Assembly (NCBI RefSeq): GCF_965233615.1
Contig: NZ_OZ247495.1
Reading direction: 5' to 3' (one strand)
DNA: 64,000 bases
Source: Pelagibius sp028280305
GTDB lineage: Bacteria > Pseudomonadota > Alphaproteobacteria > Kiloniellales > Kiloniellaceae
The stretch's first letter is position 1; each line of letters begins with the position of its first letter. The notes under the pieces were generated by a model. It was not told where the DNA came from. It did not search any database and saw only the letters and a list, made by a program, of their open reading frames with translations. Shown here one piece after another: positions 10,101 through 17,816 of the stretch. The translations under genes and the position numbers were made by a program.

Positions 10101-10599
10101 CGGGCTCGCTGACGGTCTCGACCCGGTAGTAGCCGTTTTCGGCAAAGAAGCCGTTCAGGCGCTCCGCCGGCAGGTTTTGACCGGCGCGCAGTTCCAGAAC
10201 CCGGCCTTCCAGCGCCTCCGGTGGCGGCACGCGCTGCAGCAAGGCGTTGACGGTGGTGATCACGACCTGAGGCGATGCCGCGCGCGGCGCGATCAGCCGG
10301 GTCAGTACATCCAACCGCTGGGCAACGATGTCTCGATGCGGACTGACCCGGTCATAGGGCAGACAATCCCAGGCCGGGAAAACGAGGGTCTCGACCGCCG
10401 GCGCGAAGAACCGCAGGGAATCGGCCATGCGGGCGGCCTGGGCGTCATCGCGCGCAACATGCAGCCAACGCCCGCCCGGCACGTCTTCCAGCAAGCCGGC
10501 CAGATAGAGTGCATCGGCCCCAGGTGCAGCGGAAGCGATTGTTGGCCGCACAGACGCGGAATCGTCCGTTGGCGCCGGGGCGGAAACAGGGTCACTCAT
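7108..10599 (-). CDS. mfd: Transcription-repair coupling factor Mfd
   Basis: A 1163-residue superfamily 2 translocase that displaces stalled RNA polymerase from DNA lesions and recruits UvrA. The N-terminal third has the UvrB-homology modules. The RNA-polymerase-interacting region (DLVVHVDHGIGRYEGLETL) is near residues 500-520. Helicase motifs follow: GDVGFGKTEVA (motif I), DEEQHFGV (II), TATPIPRTL (III) and QLRGRIGRS (VI), then the C-terminal UvrA-regulating domain. Length matches the family. I use the ATG at 10599 (MSDPVSAP). An earlier in-frame ATG at 10806 would read back through sdhE in another frame. It lies 25 bp after sdhE, probably in the same transcript, and diverges from recG. Confidence 0.95.
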   Translation of the reverse strand: MSDPVSAPAPTDDSASVRPTIASAAPGADALYLAGLLEDVPGGRWLHVARDDAQAARMADSLRFFAPAVETLVFPAWDCLPYDRVSPHRDIVAQRLDVLTRLIAPRAASPQVVITTVNALLQRVPPPEALEGRVLELRAGQNLPAERLNGFFAENGYYRVETVSEPGEFAVRGGIVDVFAPGQAQPLRLDFFGDDLESLRLFDPLTQRTTEQVEAVTLKPVSEVILDPAAIERFRTIYRSTFGAVRDDPLYEAVSAGRVHPGMEHWLPLYHERLVTLLDYLPEAGVTLDHQASEARDARLETILDFHDARKQLEGGGETGGWVYKAIEPALLYLNGAEWDRVLAERPGGQFTPFAAPEGDGTRDAGALPGLDFAEQRAAGTGNLYEAADQQIRHQQKAGRRVVLTAFSAGALDRLAALLKEHGELETRQVAAWAEIADLKPGQLGLAILEIERGFRLGEVLFLTEQDILGERISRPTARKHRAENFLTEISDLQEKDLVVHVDHGIGRYEGLETLDVGGAPHDCLKVIYHGGDKLFVPVENIEVLSRFGADSETVDLDRLGGVNWQTRKARVKERIAAMAHALIELAAARALKGAEAMEKPEGLYDEFCARFPFPETEDQLRAIEETVTDMAAGKPMDRLVCGDVGFGKTEVALRAAFLAVMAGKQVAVVVPTTLLCRQHFRTFKERFAGLPVQIRQLSRLVSAKEANETKADLAKGRVEIVVGTHAVLAKSMDFKDLGLLIVDEEQHFGVKQKERLKALREDVHVLTLTATPIPRTLQMAMSGVKEMSLIATPPVDRLAVRTFVLPYDPVIVREAILREHYRGGQTFYVCPRLKDLTELFERLEKLVPEVKVAVAHGQLPPTQLEAVMTDFYDRKYDILLSTNIVESGLDIPTANTMIIHRADMFGLAQLYQLRGRIGRSKVRAYAYLTLPPGRILSAAAEKRLNVMQTLDNLGAGFQLASHDLDIRGAGNLLGEEQSGQIREVGIELYQQMLEEAVAAARSGGTAAETEAAESFTPQINIGMPVLIPETYVTDLNLRLGFYRRLSTLVDRAEIDSFAAELVDRFGPLPVEVENLLQIMAIKQLCRDAGVARLDAGPKGATVAFHNDSFSNPAGLITFIQQQAGEVKLRPDHTMVYRRAWDSDAARVRGVRLMLDELVKLAA

Positions 10600-10624
10600 C
10601 GGTTGGGGATCTTCTTCAGGCTGG

Positions 10625-10897
10625 CTAGCGTTTGACAGGCTTGTATTCGAAGTCCAGCAGCAGCCGCAAGACGTCATGGTCGAACTCCGCCGGCGGTTGC
10701 GTACGGCCCAGAATCCAGTCATAGACGACCGGCTCCGGCACGTCCAGCAGGGCCTCGAAACGGCTGAGTTGCTGGGAATCGAAGCCACCCAGGTGACTGT
10801 CGGCAAAACTGCCGATCAGCAGATCCATCTCCTGCGTACCACGGTGCCAGCTTCTGAAGCGCAGCCGTTTACGGCGGTTTTCAATCGTTTCGGTCAT
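10625..10897 (-). CDS. sdhE: Succinate dehydrogenase assembly factor SdhE (SDHAF2 family, DUF339)
   Basis: A 90-residue SdhE/YgfY/CptB protein. The hallmark RGxxE motif appears as HRGTQEMD near residues 18-25, followed by the helical-bundle residues of the family. SdhE binds the flavoprotein SdhA and promotes covalent FAD attachment. The ATG at 10897 starts with MTETIENRRKRLRFRSWHRG, where family similarity begins. It is the promoter-proximal gene of an sdhE-mfd pair and is divergent from recG, an arrangement common in Alphaproteobacteria. Confidence 0.93.
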   Translation of the reverse strand: MTETIENRRKRLRFRSWHRGTQEMDLLIGSFADSHLGGFDSQQLSRFEALLDVPEPVVYDWILGRTQPPAEFDHDVLRLLLDFEYKPVKR

Positions 10898-10901
10898 GGC
10901 A

Positions 10902-10929
10902 TTGCCCTTGATTTGGCATAGGATATAGA
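10902..10929 (+). promoter_or_regulatory. Candidate sigma-70-type promoter for recG
   Basis: TTGCCC (10902-10907) and TATAGA (10924-10929) are separated by 16 bp in the gap between divergent sdhE and recG. The proposed RecG start at 10992 leaves a leader of about 55 nt. This is pattern evidence only. Confidence 0.35.
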
Positions 10930-10991
10930 GCGATCTCACCTCTTTGTCAGGCACTTCCCGGCCAAGCCTCTCGATAGACCCGTCCAGACCT

Positions 10992-13076
10992 GTGCGCCCC
11001 GAAATCCTCTTTCCGCTCTTTGCCCCCGCCACCAGCCTGCCCGGCGTCGGGCCGCGCTATGCCAAGCTGTTTGAGAGCCTGGCCGCCGGTCCGGCGGTGA
11101 TCGATCTCTGCTGGCACCTGCCGAGCGGCATCATCGACCGGCGCTACGGGCCGCCCCTCGCCGAGGTCATCCCCGGACGCATCGCCACCATCACCATCGA
11201 GGTGGGCGAACACCGCGCGCCGCCGACCCGCCGCCAGCCCTACCGCGTGCTTTGTCACGACGCGACGGCGGCGTTGGAACTGGTGTTCTTTCACGCCCAC
11301 CGCGATTACCTGATGAAGATGCTGCCGCCCGGTCAGACGCGGGTGGTGAGCGGCAAGGTGGAGATCTTCAACGACCGCCTGCAGATGACCCATCCGGACC
11401 ATATCGCCGGCCCGGAGGAAGCCGAGAGCCTGCGGGCGGTGGAGCCCGTCTATCCCCTTACCGCCGGCCTCAGCCTGAAAGTCGTGAGCAAGGCCGTTCA
11501 TGCCGCCGTGGAGCGCGCGCCCTCCTTGCCGGAGTGGCTCGACCCGGCCCAGAAGGATCGGGAAAGCTGGCCCGACTGGCACGACGCCTTGGGACGGGTT
11601 CATGCCCCCAGGGATGAGGCCGACCTCTCCGCCCTTGCGCTGCCCCGGCGGCGTCTCGCCTATGACGAATTGCTGGCCAACCAACTCGCCATCGCCCTGG
11701 TGCGCGACCGCCAACTGCGTCAAAAGGGCCGCCGTCTGAAGGGCAGCGGCCACTTGCAAGATAGAGTACTCTCAAGCCTGCCTTTCGCCCTGACCGGATC
11801 GCAGCGCCAGGCCGTCGCCGAAATCACCGCCGACATGGCGGCGGAGCACCGCATGTTGCGACTGCTCCAGGGCGATGTGGGTAGCGGCAAGACCGTGGTC
11901 GCCCTGCTGGCCATGCTCGCGGTGGTCGAGGCCGGAAGCCAGGCGGCGCTCATGGCGCCGACCGAAATTCTTGCCCGGCAACACTTCAAGACCATCGCCT
12001 CGCTGGCCGAAGCAGCCGGGGTGAAGCTGGCTTTGCTCACCGGGCGCGACAAAGGCAAGGCGCGCGCGGCTATTCTCGCCGGCCTCGCCGAGGGTGAAAC
12101 CGACCTCGTCGTCGGCACCCATGCTCTGTTTCAGGAGGATGTTGCCTTTCGCGACCTCGCCATGGCGGTGATCGACGAGCAGCACCGCTTCGGCGTCCAT
12201 CAGCGTTTGACCCTTACCGGCAAGGGCCAGGCTGTCGACGTGCTCGTCATGACGGCCACACCGATCCCGCGCACCCTGATGCTGACGGCCTATGGCGATA
12301 TGGATTCCTCACGCCTGACCGAAAGGCCGCCGGGCCGCCAACCGATCGATACCGTGACCCTCTCCCTAGACCGCCTGCCGGAAGTGGTCACCGCCGTGGA
12401 ACGTGCCCTGGTTAAGGGCGCCCAGGTCTATTGGATCTGTCCGCTTGTCGAGGAGTCGGAAAACAGCGACTTGGCCGCCGCGGAGGACCGCCACCGCGCC
12501 CTCGCCCATCATTTCGGCGATAATGTGGGCTTGGTCCACGGCCGCATGAAGGGGGCGGAAAAGGATGCGGTGATGGAGCGCTTTGCAGCCGGCGAGATCG
12601 GGGTTCTGGTCGCCACCACCGTGGTCGAAGTCGGCGTCGACGTGCCCAAGGCCACCATCATGGTCATCGAGCATGCCGAGCGTTTCGGCCTGGCGCAGTT
12701 GCACCAACTCCGCGGCCGTGTCGGCCGTGGTGCCGACAAGTCCTCCTGCCTGCTGCTCTGGCAGGGGCCTCTGGGCGAAACCGCCAAGGCCCGCCTTCAG
12801 ATCCTGCGGGAAACCGACGACGGTTTCCGCATTGCCGAAGAGGACCTGCGCCTGCGCGGCGCCGGCGAGCTGCTCGGGGTGCGTCAGAGCGGCCTGCCGG
12901 AATTCCGTTTGGCCGACCTTGCAACCCACAGCGATCTGCTGGCCACAGCCCGCGACGATGCGAGGCTGATCCTGGACAAGGATCCCGAACTGGAAGCACC
13001 ACGCGGTCAGGCCCTCAGGGTCCTGCTCTATCTCTTCGAGCGCGATGCGGCGGTGAAATTCCTGCGGTCAGGGTAG
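10992..13076 (+). CDS. recG: ATP-dependent DNA helicase RecG
   Basis: A 694-residue branched-DNA helicase that remodels stalled forks and Holliday junctions. The N-terminal wedge domain has TSLPGVGPRYAKLFESL near residues 12-28. Helicase motifs follow: QGDVGSGKTVVALLA (I), DEQHRFGV (II), TATPIPRTLMLTAYGD (III), VHGRMKGAEKDAVM and HQLRGRVGRG (VI). The start is uncertain: a GTG at 10992 gives an N-terminus (RPEILFPLFAP) resembling family members, whereas a TTG at 10944 adds 16 non-conserved residues close to the proposed promoter. It converges on the DUF502 gene, with 14 bp between the stops. Confidence 0.94.
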   Translation: MRPEILFPLFAPATSLPGVGPRYAKLFESLAAGPAVIDLCWHLPSGIIDRRYGPPLAEVIPGRIATITIEVGEHRAPPTRRQPYRVLCHDATAALELVFFHAHRDYLMKMLPPGQTRVVSGKVEIFNDRLQMTHPDHIAGPEEAESLRAVEPVYPLTAGLSLKVVSKAVHAAVERAPSLPEWLDPAQKDRESWPDWHDALGRVHAPRDEADLSALALPRRRLAYDELLANQLAIALVRDRQLRQKGRRLKGSGHLQDRVLSSLPFALTGSQRQAVAEITADMAAEHRMLRLLQGDVGSGKTVVALLAMLAVVEAGSQAALMAPTEILARQHFKTIASLAEAAGVKLALLTGRDKGKARAAILAGLAEGETDLVVGTHALFQEDVAFRDLAMAVIDEQHRFGVHQRLTLTGKGQAVDVLVMTATPIPRTLMLTAYGDMDSSRLTERPPGRQPIDTVTLSLDRLPEVVTAVERALVKGAQVYWICPLVEESENSDLAAAEDRHRALAHHFGDNVGLVHGRMKGAEKDAVMERFAAGEIGVLVATTVVEVGVDVPKATIMVIEHAERFGLAQLHQLRGRVGRGADKSSCLLLWQGPLGETAKARLQILRETDDGFRIAEEDLRLRGAGELLGVRQSGLPEFRLADLATHSDLLATARDDARLILDKDPELEAPRGQALRVLLYLFERDAAVKFLRSG

Positions 13077-13090
13077 GGCCTGAAAAACGC

Positions 13091-14533
13091 TTAGCCGCTG
13101 TGAGCGAGCGGTGGCTGGCTCTCGTCCGTCGCAGCATCCTCGACCACTGAGGGGCGCCGGTCGGGCGGCGTGACAATACCGCCGGACACCACCATCTTGA
13201 TGCCCTCTTCGACGGTCATCGTCAGGCTCTGAACCTCATTGCGCGGCAGGAAGAGTAGGAAGCCGGATGTCGGGTTCGGGGTGGTCGGCAGAAAAATGTT
13301 CACCGTATCTTCGGGCGTCCAATGCTGAATGCCGTGCTCTGCCGGCCCGGTGATGAAGCCAAGGGCCCAGCAGTCCGGCCGCGGGTATTCAAGCAACACC
13401 ACTTCGCGGAACGCCTGGGACTGTTCCTTGAACACGGTTTCCAGGATCTGCTTTACGGCACTGTATAGGCTGCGGATCACCGGCATCTGCGCCAGCAGGC
13501 GCTCGCCGCTGGCGATCAGCGACCGTCCGACCAAACCGGCGGTCAGGAAACCGACAAGAATGAGTCCGACCACGATGACCAGGACGCCCAGTCCCGGCAG
13601 ACTGAAGGGCAGATAGGTCTCGGGGTTCCATTGTGCCGGAATGTGGCGCACCACCCGGCTGTCGACGAAGGATACGAACTCCCAGGCCAGCCAAACCGTG
13701 ATGGCGATCGGCGCGGTCACCAGAACACCGGCAAAGAAATAGTTGCGCAGCCGGGTGATGAAACCGGCCCGTTTTTTCGGCGGCGCTTTTTTGCGGCGGC
13801 GCAGATTGCCCTTCTTGCCCAAGGTCTTCTCGGCCTGCGCCTCCACCTGTGCCTTAGCGGCCTCGGCGTCGAGCGTGGCCTCCTCTCCTTCGTGTTCCCG
13901 GTCCGGAATCACGATGCCGCTGGAGATGACCAGCTTGATACCCTCTTCCACCGTCAGGTCCAGGTGATGGACATCCTCGCGCGGGACGAAAAGCAGAAAA
14001 CCCGTCGTTGGGTTGGGCGTTGCCGGGATGAAGACATTGAAAACAGTCTCGGCGGTCAGGTGCTGAACCTCACCCACCGTTTCGCCGGTGATGAAACCAA
14101 CCGCCCAGCACCCACGCCGCGGGTATTCGATCAGAACGACCTCGCGAAAGGCGGTGGAAGATTGGGAAAGCACCGTCTCAAGGAGTTGCTTGGTCCAACT
14201 GTAGACCGACCGGATCACCGGCAGGCGGCCGACGATGCGCTCGCCAAAAGACATGGTGAGCCGGCCGACATAGCCGGCCGCCAGGAAGCCCACGAGAACA
14301 AGGAACAACAGGGCCACGATAAGGCCGAGCCCGGGAACACCGAAGGGCAGATAGGTCTCCGGATTCCACTGCGGCGGAATTATCGGCGTGACCCGGTTGT
14401 CGATGAAGGTAATGACCCGCCAGGTCAGCCAGAAGGTGATGCCGGCGGGCGCGGTGACCAGCACACCGGCAAGGAAATAGTTCCGCAGCCTTGTGCCAAA
14501 GCTCACCTGCTTGTTCTCAGACAAGTCTCCCAA
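13091..14533 (-). CDS. Tandem-duplicated DUF502 membrane protein
   Basis: A 480-residue protein containing two copies of the DUF502 domain (about residues 14-210 and 260-455). They are joined by an Ala/Glu-rich then Lys/Arg-rich linker (211-257). Each copy starts with a near-identical RLRNYFxAGVLVTAP membrane helix, has a second helix, then the soluble part with FREVVLxEYPR and TPNPTxGFLLFxPR. DUF502 proteins normally carry a single domain of roughly 200 residues. The function is unknown, and it is probably an inner-membrane protein. The start is a TTG at 14533 next to an AGGAGG stretch with poor spacing, so the true start may be 3-27 nt downstream. It is convergent with recG. Confidence 0.88.
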   Translation of the reverse strand: MGDLSENKQVSFGTRLRNYFLAGVLVTAPAGITFWLTWRVITFIDNRVTPIIPPQWNPETYLPFGVPGLGLIVALLFLVLVGFLAAGYVGRLTMSFGERIVGRLPVIRSVYSWTKQLLETVLSQSSTAFREVVLIEYPRRGCWAVGFITGETVGEVQHLTAETVFNVFIPATPNPTTGFLLFVPREDVHHLDLTVEEGIKLVISSGIVIPDREHEGEEATLDAEAAKAQVEAQAEKTLGKKGNLRRRKKAPPKKRAGFITRLRNYFFAGVLVTAPIAITVWLAWEFVSFVDSRVVRHIPAQWNPETYLPFSLPGLGVLVIVVGLILVGFLTAGLVGRSLIASGERLLAQMPVIRSLYSAVKQILETVFKEQSQAFREVVLLEYPRPDCWALGFITGPAEHGIQHWTPEDTVNIFLPTTPNPTSGFLLFLPRNEVQSLTMTVEEGIKMVVSGGIVTPPDRRPSVVEDAATDESQPPLAHSG

Positions 14534-14815
14534 TCCCTCCTGGTGGCAGCTTGATCACCGCCAGATGCCTGTTCGGCCTCGCTCCGGCTTCGCGCCGGCC
14601 GGCCAAGACCGTCCACCCATGCAAACGAGGGCCTGCAAACGACCCCATGCACCACTTCCCCGACTTAGCCATGATATGGGAATTCGCGGCTGAAGTACCA
14701 GTGCGCAGCAATGCTGCCGCCAAGGTGCCTGTCAGGCGCTAAGGAAGCGCTAACGCAAGGTGCGGGAGCCGGCAATGCCGGATCTCGGTCTCAAACCACC
14801 TGTCGGGAGAGAGTT

Positions 14816-14902
14816 TGGTGCGGCTGAGAGGACTCGAACCTCCACTTCCGTACGGAAACTAGCACCTGAAGCTAGCGCGTCTACCAATTCCGCCACAGCC
14901 GC
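14816..14902 (-). tRNA. tRNA-Leu (anticodon CAG)
   Basis: On the minus strand the acceptor GCGGCTG pairs with CAGCCGC, followed by discriminator A and an encoded CCA. The anticodon loop TTCAGGT gives CAG. A long variable arm and the GGTTCGAGTCC T-arm identify a class II leucine tRNA. It is 56 bp downstream of the second tRNA-Leu. Confidence 0.95.
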
Positions 14903-14957
14903 AACGCTGTCAGGAGGGATATCGTCCACTCCCACGATCCGAGCACTTGGGGCCAGA

Positions 14958-15044
14958 TGGTGCGGCTGAGAGGACTTGAACCTCCACGGGGTTTCCCCCA
15001 CAGCGCCCTCAACGCTGCGCGTCTACCGATTCCGCCACAGCCGC
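14958..15044 (-). tRNA. tRNA-Leu (anticodon GAG)
   Basis: The acceptor stem, discriminator A and encoded CCA match the neighbouring tRNA-Leu. The anticodon loop TTGAGGG gives GAG. The variable arm (GGGGGAAACCCC) is of the long class II type. It is first of two leucine tRNAs that are probably co-transcribed from the promoter at 15083-15110. Confidence 0.95.
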
Positions 15045-15082
15045 AGATTTCCGCTGGTCATGGCCACCGGCTCGAAGGCGGT

Positions 15083-15110
15083 GTTATAGCGTCCTGCGCC
15101 AAAAGGGCAA
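15083..15110 (-). promoter_or_regulatory. Candidate promoter for the two tRNA-Leu genes
   Basis: On the minus strand TTGCCC and TATAAC are spaced by 16 bp, about 39 bp before the 5' end of the first tRNA-Leu. A TTTTGGCGCAG repeat occurs in and just upstream of the spacer. Confidence 0.45.
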
Positions 15111-15232
15111 CGGAAAACTGCGCCAAAAAAGCGCTGGACGGAGATCGGCACAAAGGTTCACCATAGCAGGCGATGCAGCTCTAAGCCTTTGGTCCAAAAC
15201 CTTTCTTTTTTATCCAGGAGTCGCAAAGTCCC

Positions 15233-15466
15233 GTGAAGATATTCTGCCGCATCGCCGTGCCCGGCGTTCTTGCGACCGCCGCCTTGATCGGCGCCCTGTT
15301 CTTCTGGTGGAGTCGGGGCGGACTCGACATCAGCCTTCATGGCATGATCGCTCTCTCCCTCGCCTGCGTTTTTTCCCTCTTGCTGGGCGGCGGGCTGATG
15401 TTCCTGGTGTTCTATTCAAGCCGGCAGGGCCATGACGACGAACATCACCGCGGGCCGGAAATCTGA
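15233..15466 (+). CDS. Small two-helix membrane protein, unknown function
   Basis: A 77-residue protein starting at GTG 15233, with AGGAG about 11 nt upstream. Two hydrophobic helices (about residues 8-26 and 38-62) flank a short loop (WWSRGGLDISLHG), and the tail is polar and His/Asp-rich. I recognise it as a short conserved-looking alphaproteobacterial membrane protein but cannot name a function. It stands alone between the tRNAs and a gene-free gap. Confidence 0.7.
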   Translation: MKIFCRIAVPGVLATAALIGALFFWWSRGGLDISLHGMIALSLACVFSLLLGGGLMFLVFYSSRQGHDDEHHRGPEI

Positions 15467-15780
15467 AGAGAAATAACCCTTTAGAGCGCTAACTCCCTGC
15501 CTTGACACAAAAAAATCACCCTGCGTAAGCAAACCCACCCGTACCTTTTCACTCAGGGTATGCCTGCGGGGATTTGAGACCCTGCCTCCCTGTACGACTT
15601 CATGTCTACCAACCCCCGAAGACGGCCGGGGCTCTTCAGTTCCCGCAGGCACCCCTTCCAGACATCATGCCTCTTCGAACGTCCGGCGCCGATTTTTGGC
15701 GCCCGGCTCCTGCACAGCGCCGCCGGTCGTTCAGCGGGCAGATCCCTTGTAGTGTGAAACGGCCAGCGCCATCATGGGGC
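15467..15780. other. Gene-free gap of about 310 bp with a long imperfect inverted repeat
   Basis: I see no credible coding frame here. A consensus -35 hexamer TTGACA lies at 15502-15507 but without a clear -10. A long imperfect inverted repeat at 15556-15656 is listed separately as a candidate RNA. A GGCGCC-GATTTTT-GGCGCC hairpin occurs at about 15685-15703 and is not followed by a T run. Confidence 0.5.
15556..15656 (+). ncRNA. Candidate structured RNA (strand and family uncertain)
   Basis: TGCCTGCGGG (15561-15570) pairs perfectly with CCCGCAGGCA (15642-15651). The helix continues inward with wobble pairs and single mismatches through GATTTGAGACCC / GGGGCTCTTCAGTT for roughly 20 bp. An internal hairpin closes the top (GAC-TTCAT-GTC flanked by TA/TA). 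This rod-like shape with bulges is common in bacterial regulatory RNAs. No family motif is recognisable: the conserved SRP RNA loop sequence is absent, and I cannot confirm 6S RNA. A TTGACA hexamer lies about 50 bp upstream. Confidence 0.35.
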
Positions 15781-16140
15781 ATGAGTGAACCGATCCAGTT
15801 CGACCTTGCCGCTTTTCGCGAGCGCTTGGTCCAACGCCGCGTCGAACTGTTGGATCTGGCAGCAAACAGCGCGGAAAGCCGCAGGCCGGTTGAACTTGAT
15901 CAGACCAGGGTTGGCAGGCTGTCAAGAATGGATGCGCTTCAAGGTCAGGCCATGTCGCTTGAGGCTGAACGCCGCCGCAAGGCTGAACTTCAGCGTATCG
16001 AAGCAAGCCTGAAACGGATCGAGTCGGGGGACTATGGCTATTGCGTCACCTGCGGTGAGCAAATTCCGCTCAGGCGTCTGGAACTGGATCCGACCCTGCC
16101 GACCTGCGTCGACTGCGCCGGCGCCACGGGCAGCCATTAG
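15781..16140 (+). CDS. DksA/TraR family C4-type zinc finger protein
   Basis: A 119-residue protein with a helical N-terminal half (FRERLVQRRVELLDLA and ALQGQAMSLEAERRRKAEL). The C-terminal four-cysteine zinc finger (CVTC near residue 90 and CVDC near residue 112) is preceded by IESGDYGYC, the hallmark of the DksA/TraR family. Such proteins bind RNA polymerase through its secondary channel and adjust transcription, or act as smaller relatives of unknown target. The ATG at 15781 begins the family-like region, although the frame is open for another 69 codons upstream. The next gene starts 1 bp after its stop. Confidence 0.88.
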   Translation: MSEPIQFDLAAFRERLVQRRVELLDLAANSAESRRPVELDQTRVGRLSRMDALQGQAMSLEAERRRKAELQRIEASLKRIESGDYGYCVTCGEQIPLRRLELDPTLPTCVDCAGATGSH

Positions 16141-16141
16141 G

Positions 16142-16627
16142 ATGCACCCGGTTTTCAACCCCGTCTCGTCCGGCTTTTTTCGCCTCGCTTGCCTGGCATT
16201 GGTTTTCGGTCTCGGACTGGTCGGCGGCGCCGAAGCACCCGCTTCGGCGCAGGGTCTCTCCGCCGGCCAAAAGACCGAATGCTGGCGCGGCTGGGGCTAC
16301 ATACTCGACGGCCAGTCCCGCGCCTATAAGAGCGAGGAAATGCTGGTTGTCACGCTCGGCCCGACACTCTGGCAGGCCGGCACGCCCGTCGAACTGTTTC
16401 TGCTTGATCGCGCGAGCGGTCACATGTCGGAACTGCCGCCGATCAAAGTGATCCCCGAGAACCCGCGGATGTACTATCGCGGCCGCTTGAACTATGTCGA
16501 CACGCTGGCCGCGATCGACGGTTCCGCGGACCTGATGACGCTGGGGCTCAGCCATATCGAGCCCGCCGCGCCAGGTATTCCGGCAAAAGAAGACTACAAC
16601 CGCTGGGCCTGCGGCTTCGGCGAATAG
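16142..16627 (+). CDS. Secreted protein of unknown function
   Basis: A 161-residue protein with an N-terminal signal peptide (hydrophobic FRLACLALVFGLGLVGGAEA, probable cleavage after PASA near residue 36). The mature part has two cysteines (KTECWRGWGYI near the start and NRWACGFGE at the C-terminus), which could form one disulfide. I recognise no family. It starts one base after the stop of the zinc-finger gene, so the two are probably co-transcribed. Confidence 0.65.
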   Translation: MHPVFNPVSSGFFRLACLALVFGLGLVGGAEAPASAQGLSAGQKTECWRGWGYILDGQSRAYKSEEMLVVTLGPTLWQAGTPVELFLLDRASGHMSELPPIKVIPENPRMYYRGRLNYVDTLAAIDGSADLMTLGLSHIEPAAPGIPAKEDYNRWACGFGE

Positions 16628-16830
16628 GCTGAAGGCCAACGCCTCAAAAACTCCGCACCGAATTCTCATAAAGTATTAAATCTACTTTTATTTAAATTTA
16701 TATCAAATAAAGACGATTATGGTTAACAAATAATAAATTTTTAGTTGACATTTTATTAATAAGCCCATAAATTCTTACCACTTCTTATTTCTATGCAAGC
16801 TGCCGATTTAATGGAACGGAAGACGGGGCG
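16628..16830. other. AT-rich intergenic island
   Basis: About 16660-16800 is strikingly AT-rich (runs such as TTTATTTAAATTTATAT and TAATAAATTTTTAG) compared with the GC-rich surroundings. It contains the promoter listed at 16745-16773 and no coding frame I would support. Confidence 0.6.
16745..16773 (+). promoter_or_regulatory. Promoter with consensus -35 in AT-rich island
   Basis: A perfect TTGACA (16745-16750) is followed after exactly 17 bp by TAAATT (16768-16773). The likely transcription start is about 50 bp before the ATG at 16831. Confidence 0.5.
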
Positions 16831-17139
16831 ATGCTTTCAGTATTGCAGTGGCTCTATGGGCCCAATGCAGAATCCGATCCCTACTATCTCCTGCTTCACG
16901 ACTTCGTTGTCCTGATGCCCTGGTGGTATCCCTACATGTGGCTGGGCATCATCAGTGCCGTCGTCGGCTGGCGTGCCTTGCGGCGCTTCCGCCGCAACCG
17001 CCAAAATCGGGCGGGCCTCAAGCGGGTTCGGGCGAGGGTCCACCGGCTGGCCGACGGAGCGGGCGGCCAGATTGCGCTTCCCGGTGCCGCCAATGACGAC
17101 CACCCTGCCCTCAGCGGACGCCGGCGGGCCGCGGACTGA
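16831..17139 (+). CDS. Small membrane-associated hypothetical protein
   Basis: A 102-residue product. An aromatic-rich segment (residues 17-47, LLLHDFVVLMPWWYPYMWLG then IISAVVGW) is likely membrane-inserted. It is followed by a strongly basic stretch (RALRRFRRNRQNRAGLKRVRARVHR) that would remain cytoplasmic. No family recognised. A GGAAGACGGGG ribosome-binding region and the promoter upstream support expression. Confidence 0.5.
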   Translation: MLSVLQWLYGPNAESDPYYLLLHDFVVLMPWWYPYMWLGIISAVVGWRALRRFRRNRQNRAGLKRVRARVHRLADGAGGQIALPGAANDDHPALSGRRRAAD

Positions 17140-17369
17140 TCCCGAGGCGGATGGCCCCCACGGCTTCCCCGCAACGAACCCGGCAAGAATTGCCCCTGTC
17201 CACCGCCTCTGCCCGTCGAAAACTGCCTTCCCGCCGCGTGATGCCGGGCCCCAGACGCTGAAACCTGGGGTTCTTCGGCGCCGGCAACTGGCCCGCCGAT
17301 TGCAAAGCTTAGGCAACCCGGGCCTTCGGCTTCCGGGTCAATGCGAAACCGGCGCAAGGGCCATGAACC

Positions 17370-17816
17370 ATGAGCTTTCCCGACCTCTCAGAACACGACC
17401 TGCGTTCGAACCCGACGCTGCAATGGTTCCACCGCTCCAGCGGTAAACCGCGGCAGGCCCTGCGTATGCTGGAAGATGCGCTGGCGGTCCCCGAGCCCGA
17501 GCAATCCAGTGTCACGGCCGGCCAGTTTGTCGATGAGATCGACGACACGATTCAGGAACACAGCCGCCGCGAAGTCATGTCGGTGCTGGTACATCTCAAG
17601 CAGCGTGAGGTCAAAGCGCTGGTGCGCCGCACTGCTCATGCCAAGGGGCGTTACCTGGCTGCCTTGATGGAGTTGCCGCGCAATCAGGCGACCCGCAAGT
17701 CGGCAGTCGAAGAGGTTTCGTTGCTGCGCCGGGAATATGAGGAACTGGAGATGGGCCTGAAGACCCTGCGCCAGTTAATCCTGGACAGCGACATCGATAT
17801 CATCGGGGTTGAATAG
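17370..17816 (+). CDS. Hypothetical protein, helical, unknown function
   Basis: A 148-residue soluble protein rich in Glu, Arg and Leu. Most of it is predicted by eye to be helical (AGQFVDEIDDTIQEHSRREV, then EEVSLLRREYEELEMGLKTL), suggesting a coiled coil or helical hairpin. No motif recognised. AAGGG lies about 10 nt before the ATG. The preceding 230 bp (17140-17369) hold no gene I can support, but include a GC-rich hairpin (ACCCGG...CCGGGT near 17318-17341). Confidence 0.6.
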   Translation: MSFPDLSEHDLRSNPTLQWFHRSSGKPRQALRMLEDALAVPEPEQSSVTAGQFVDEIDDTIQEHSRREVMSVLVHLKQREVKALVRRTAHAKGRYLAALMELPRNQATRKSAVEEVSLLRREYEELEMGLKTLRQLILDSDIDIIGVE

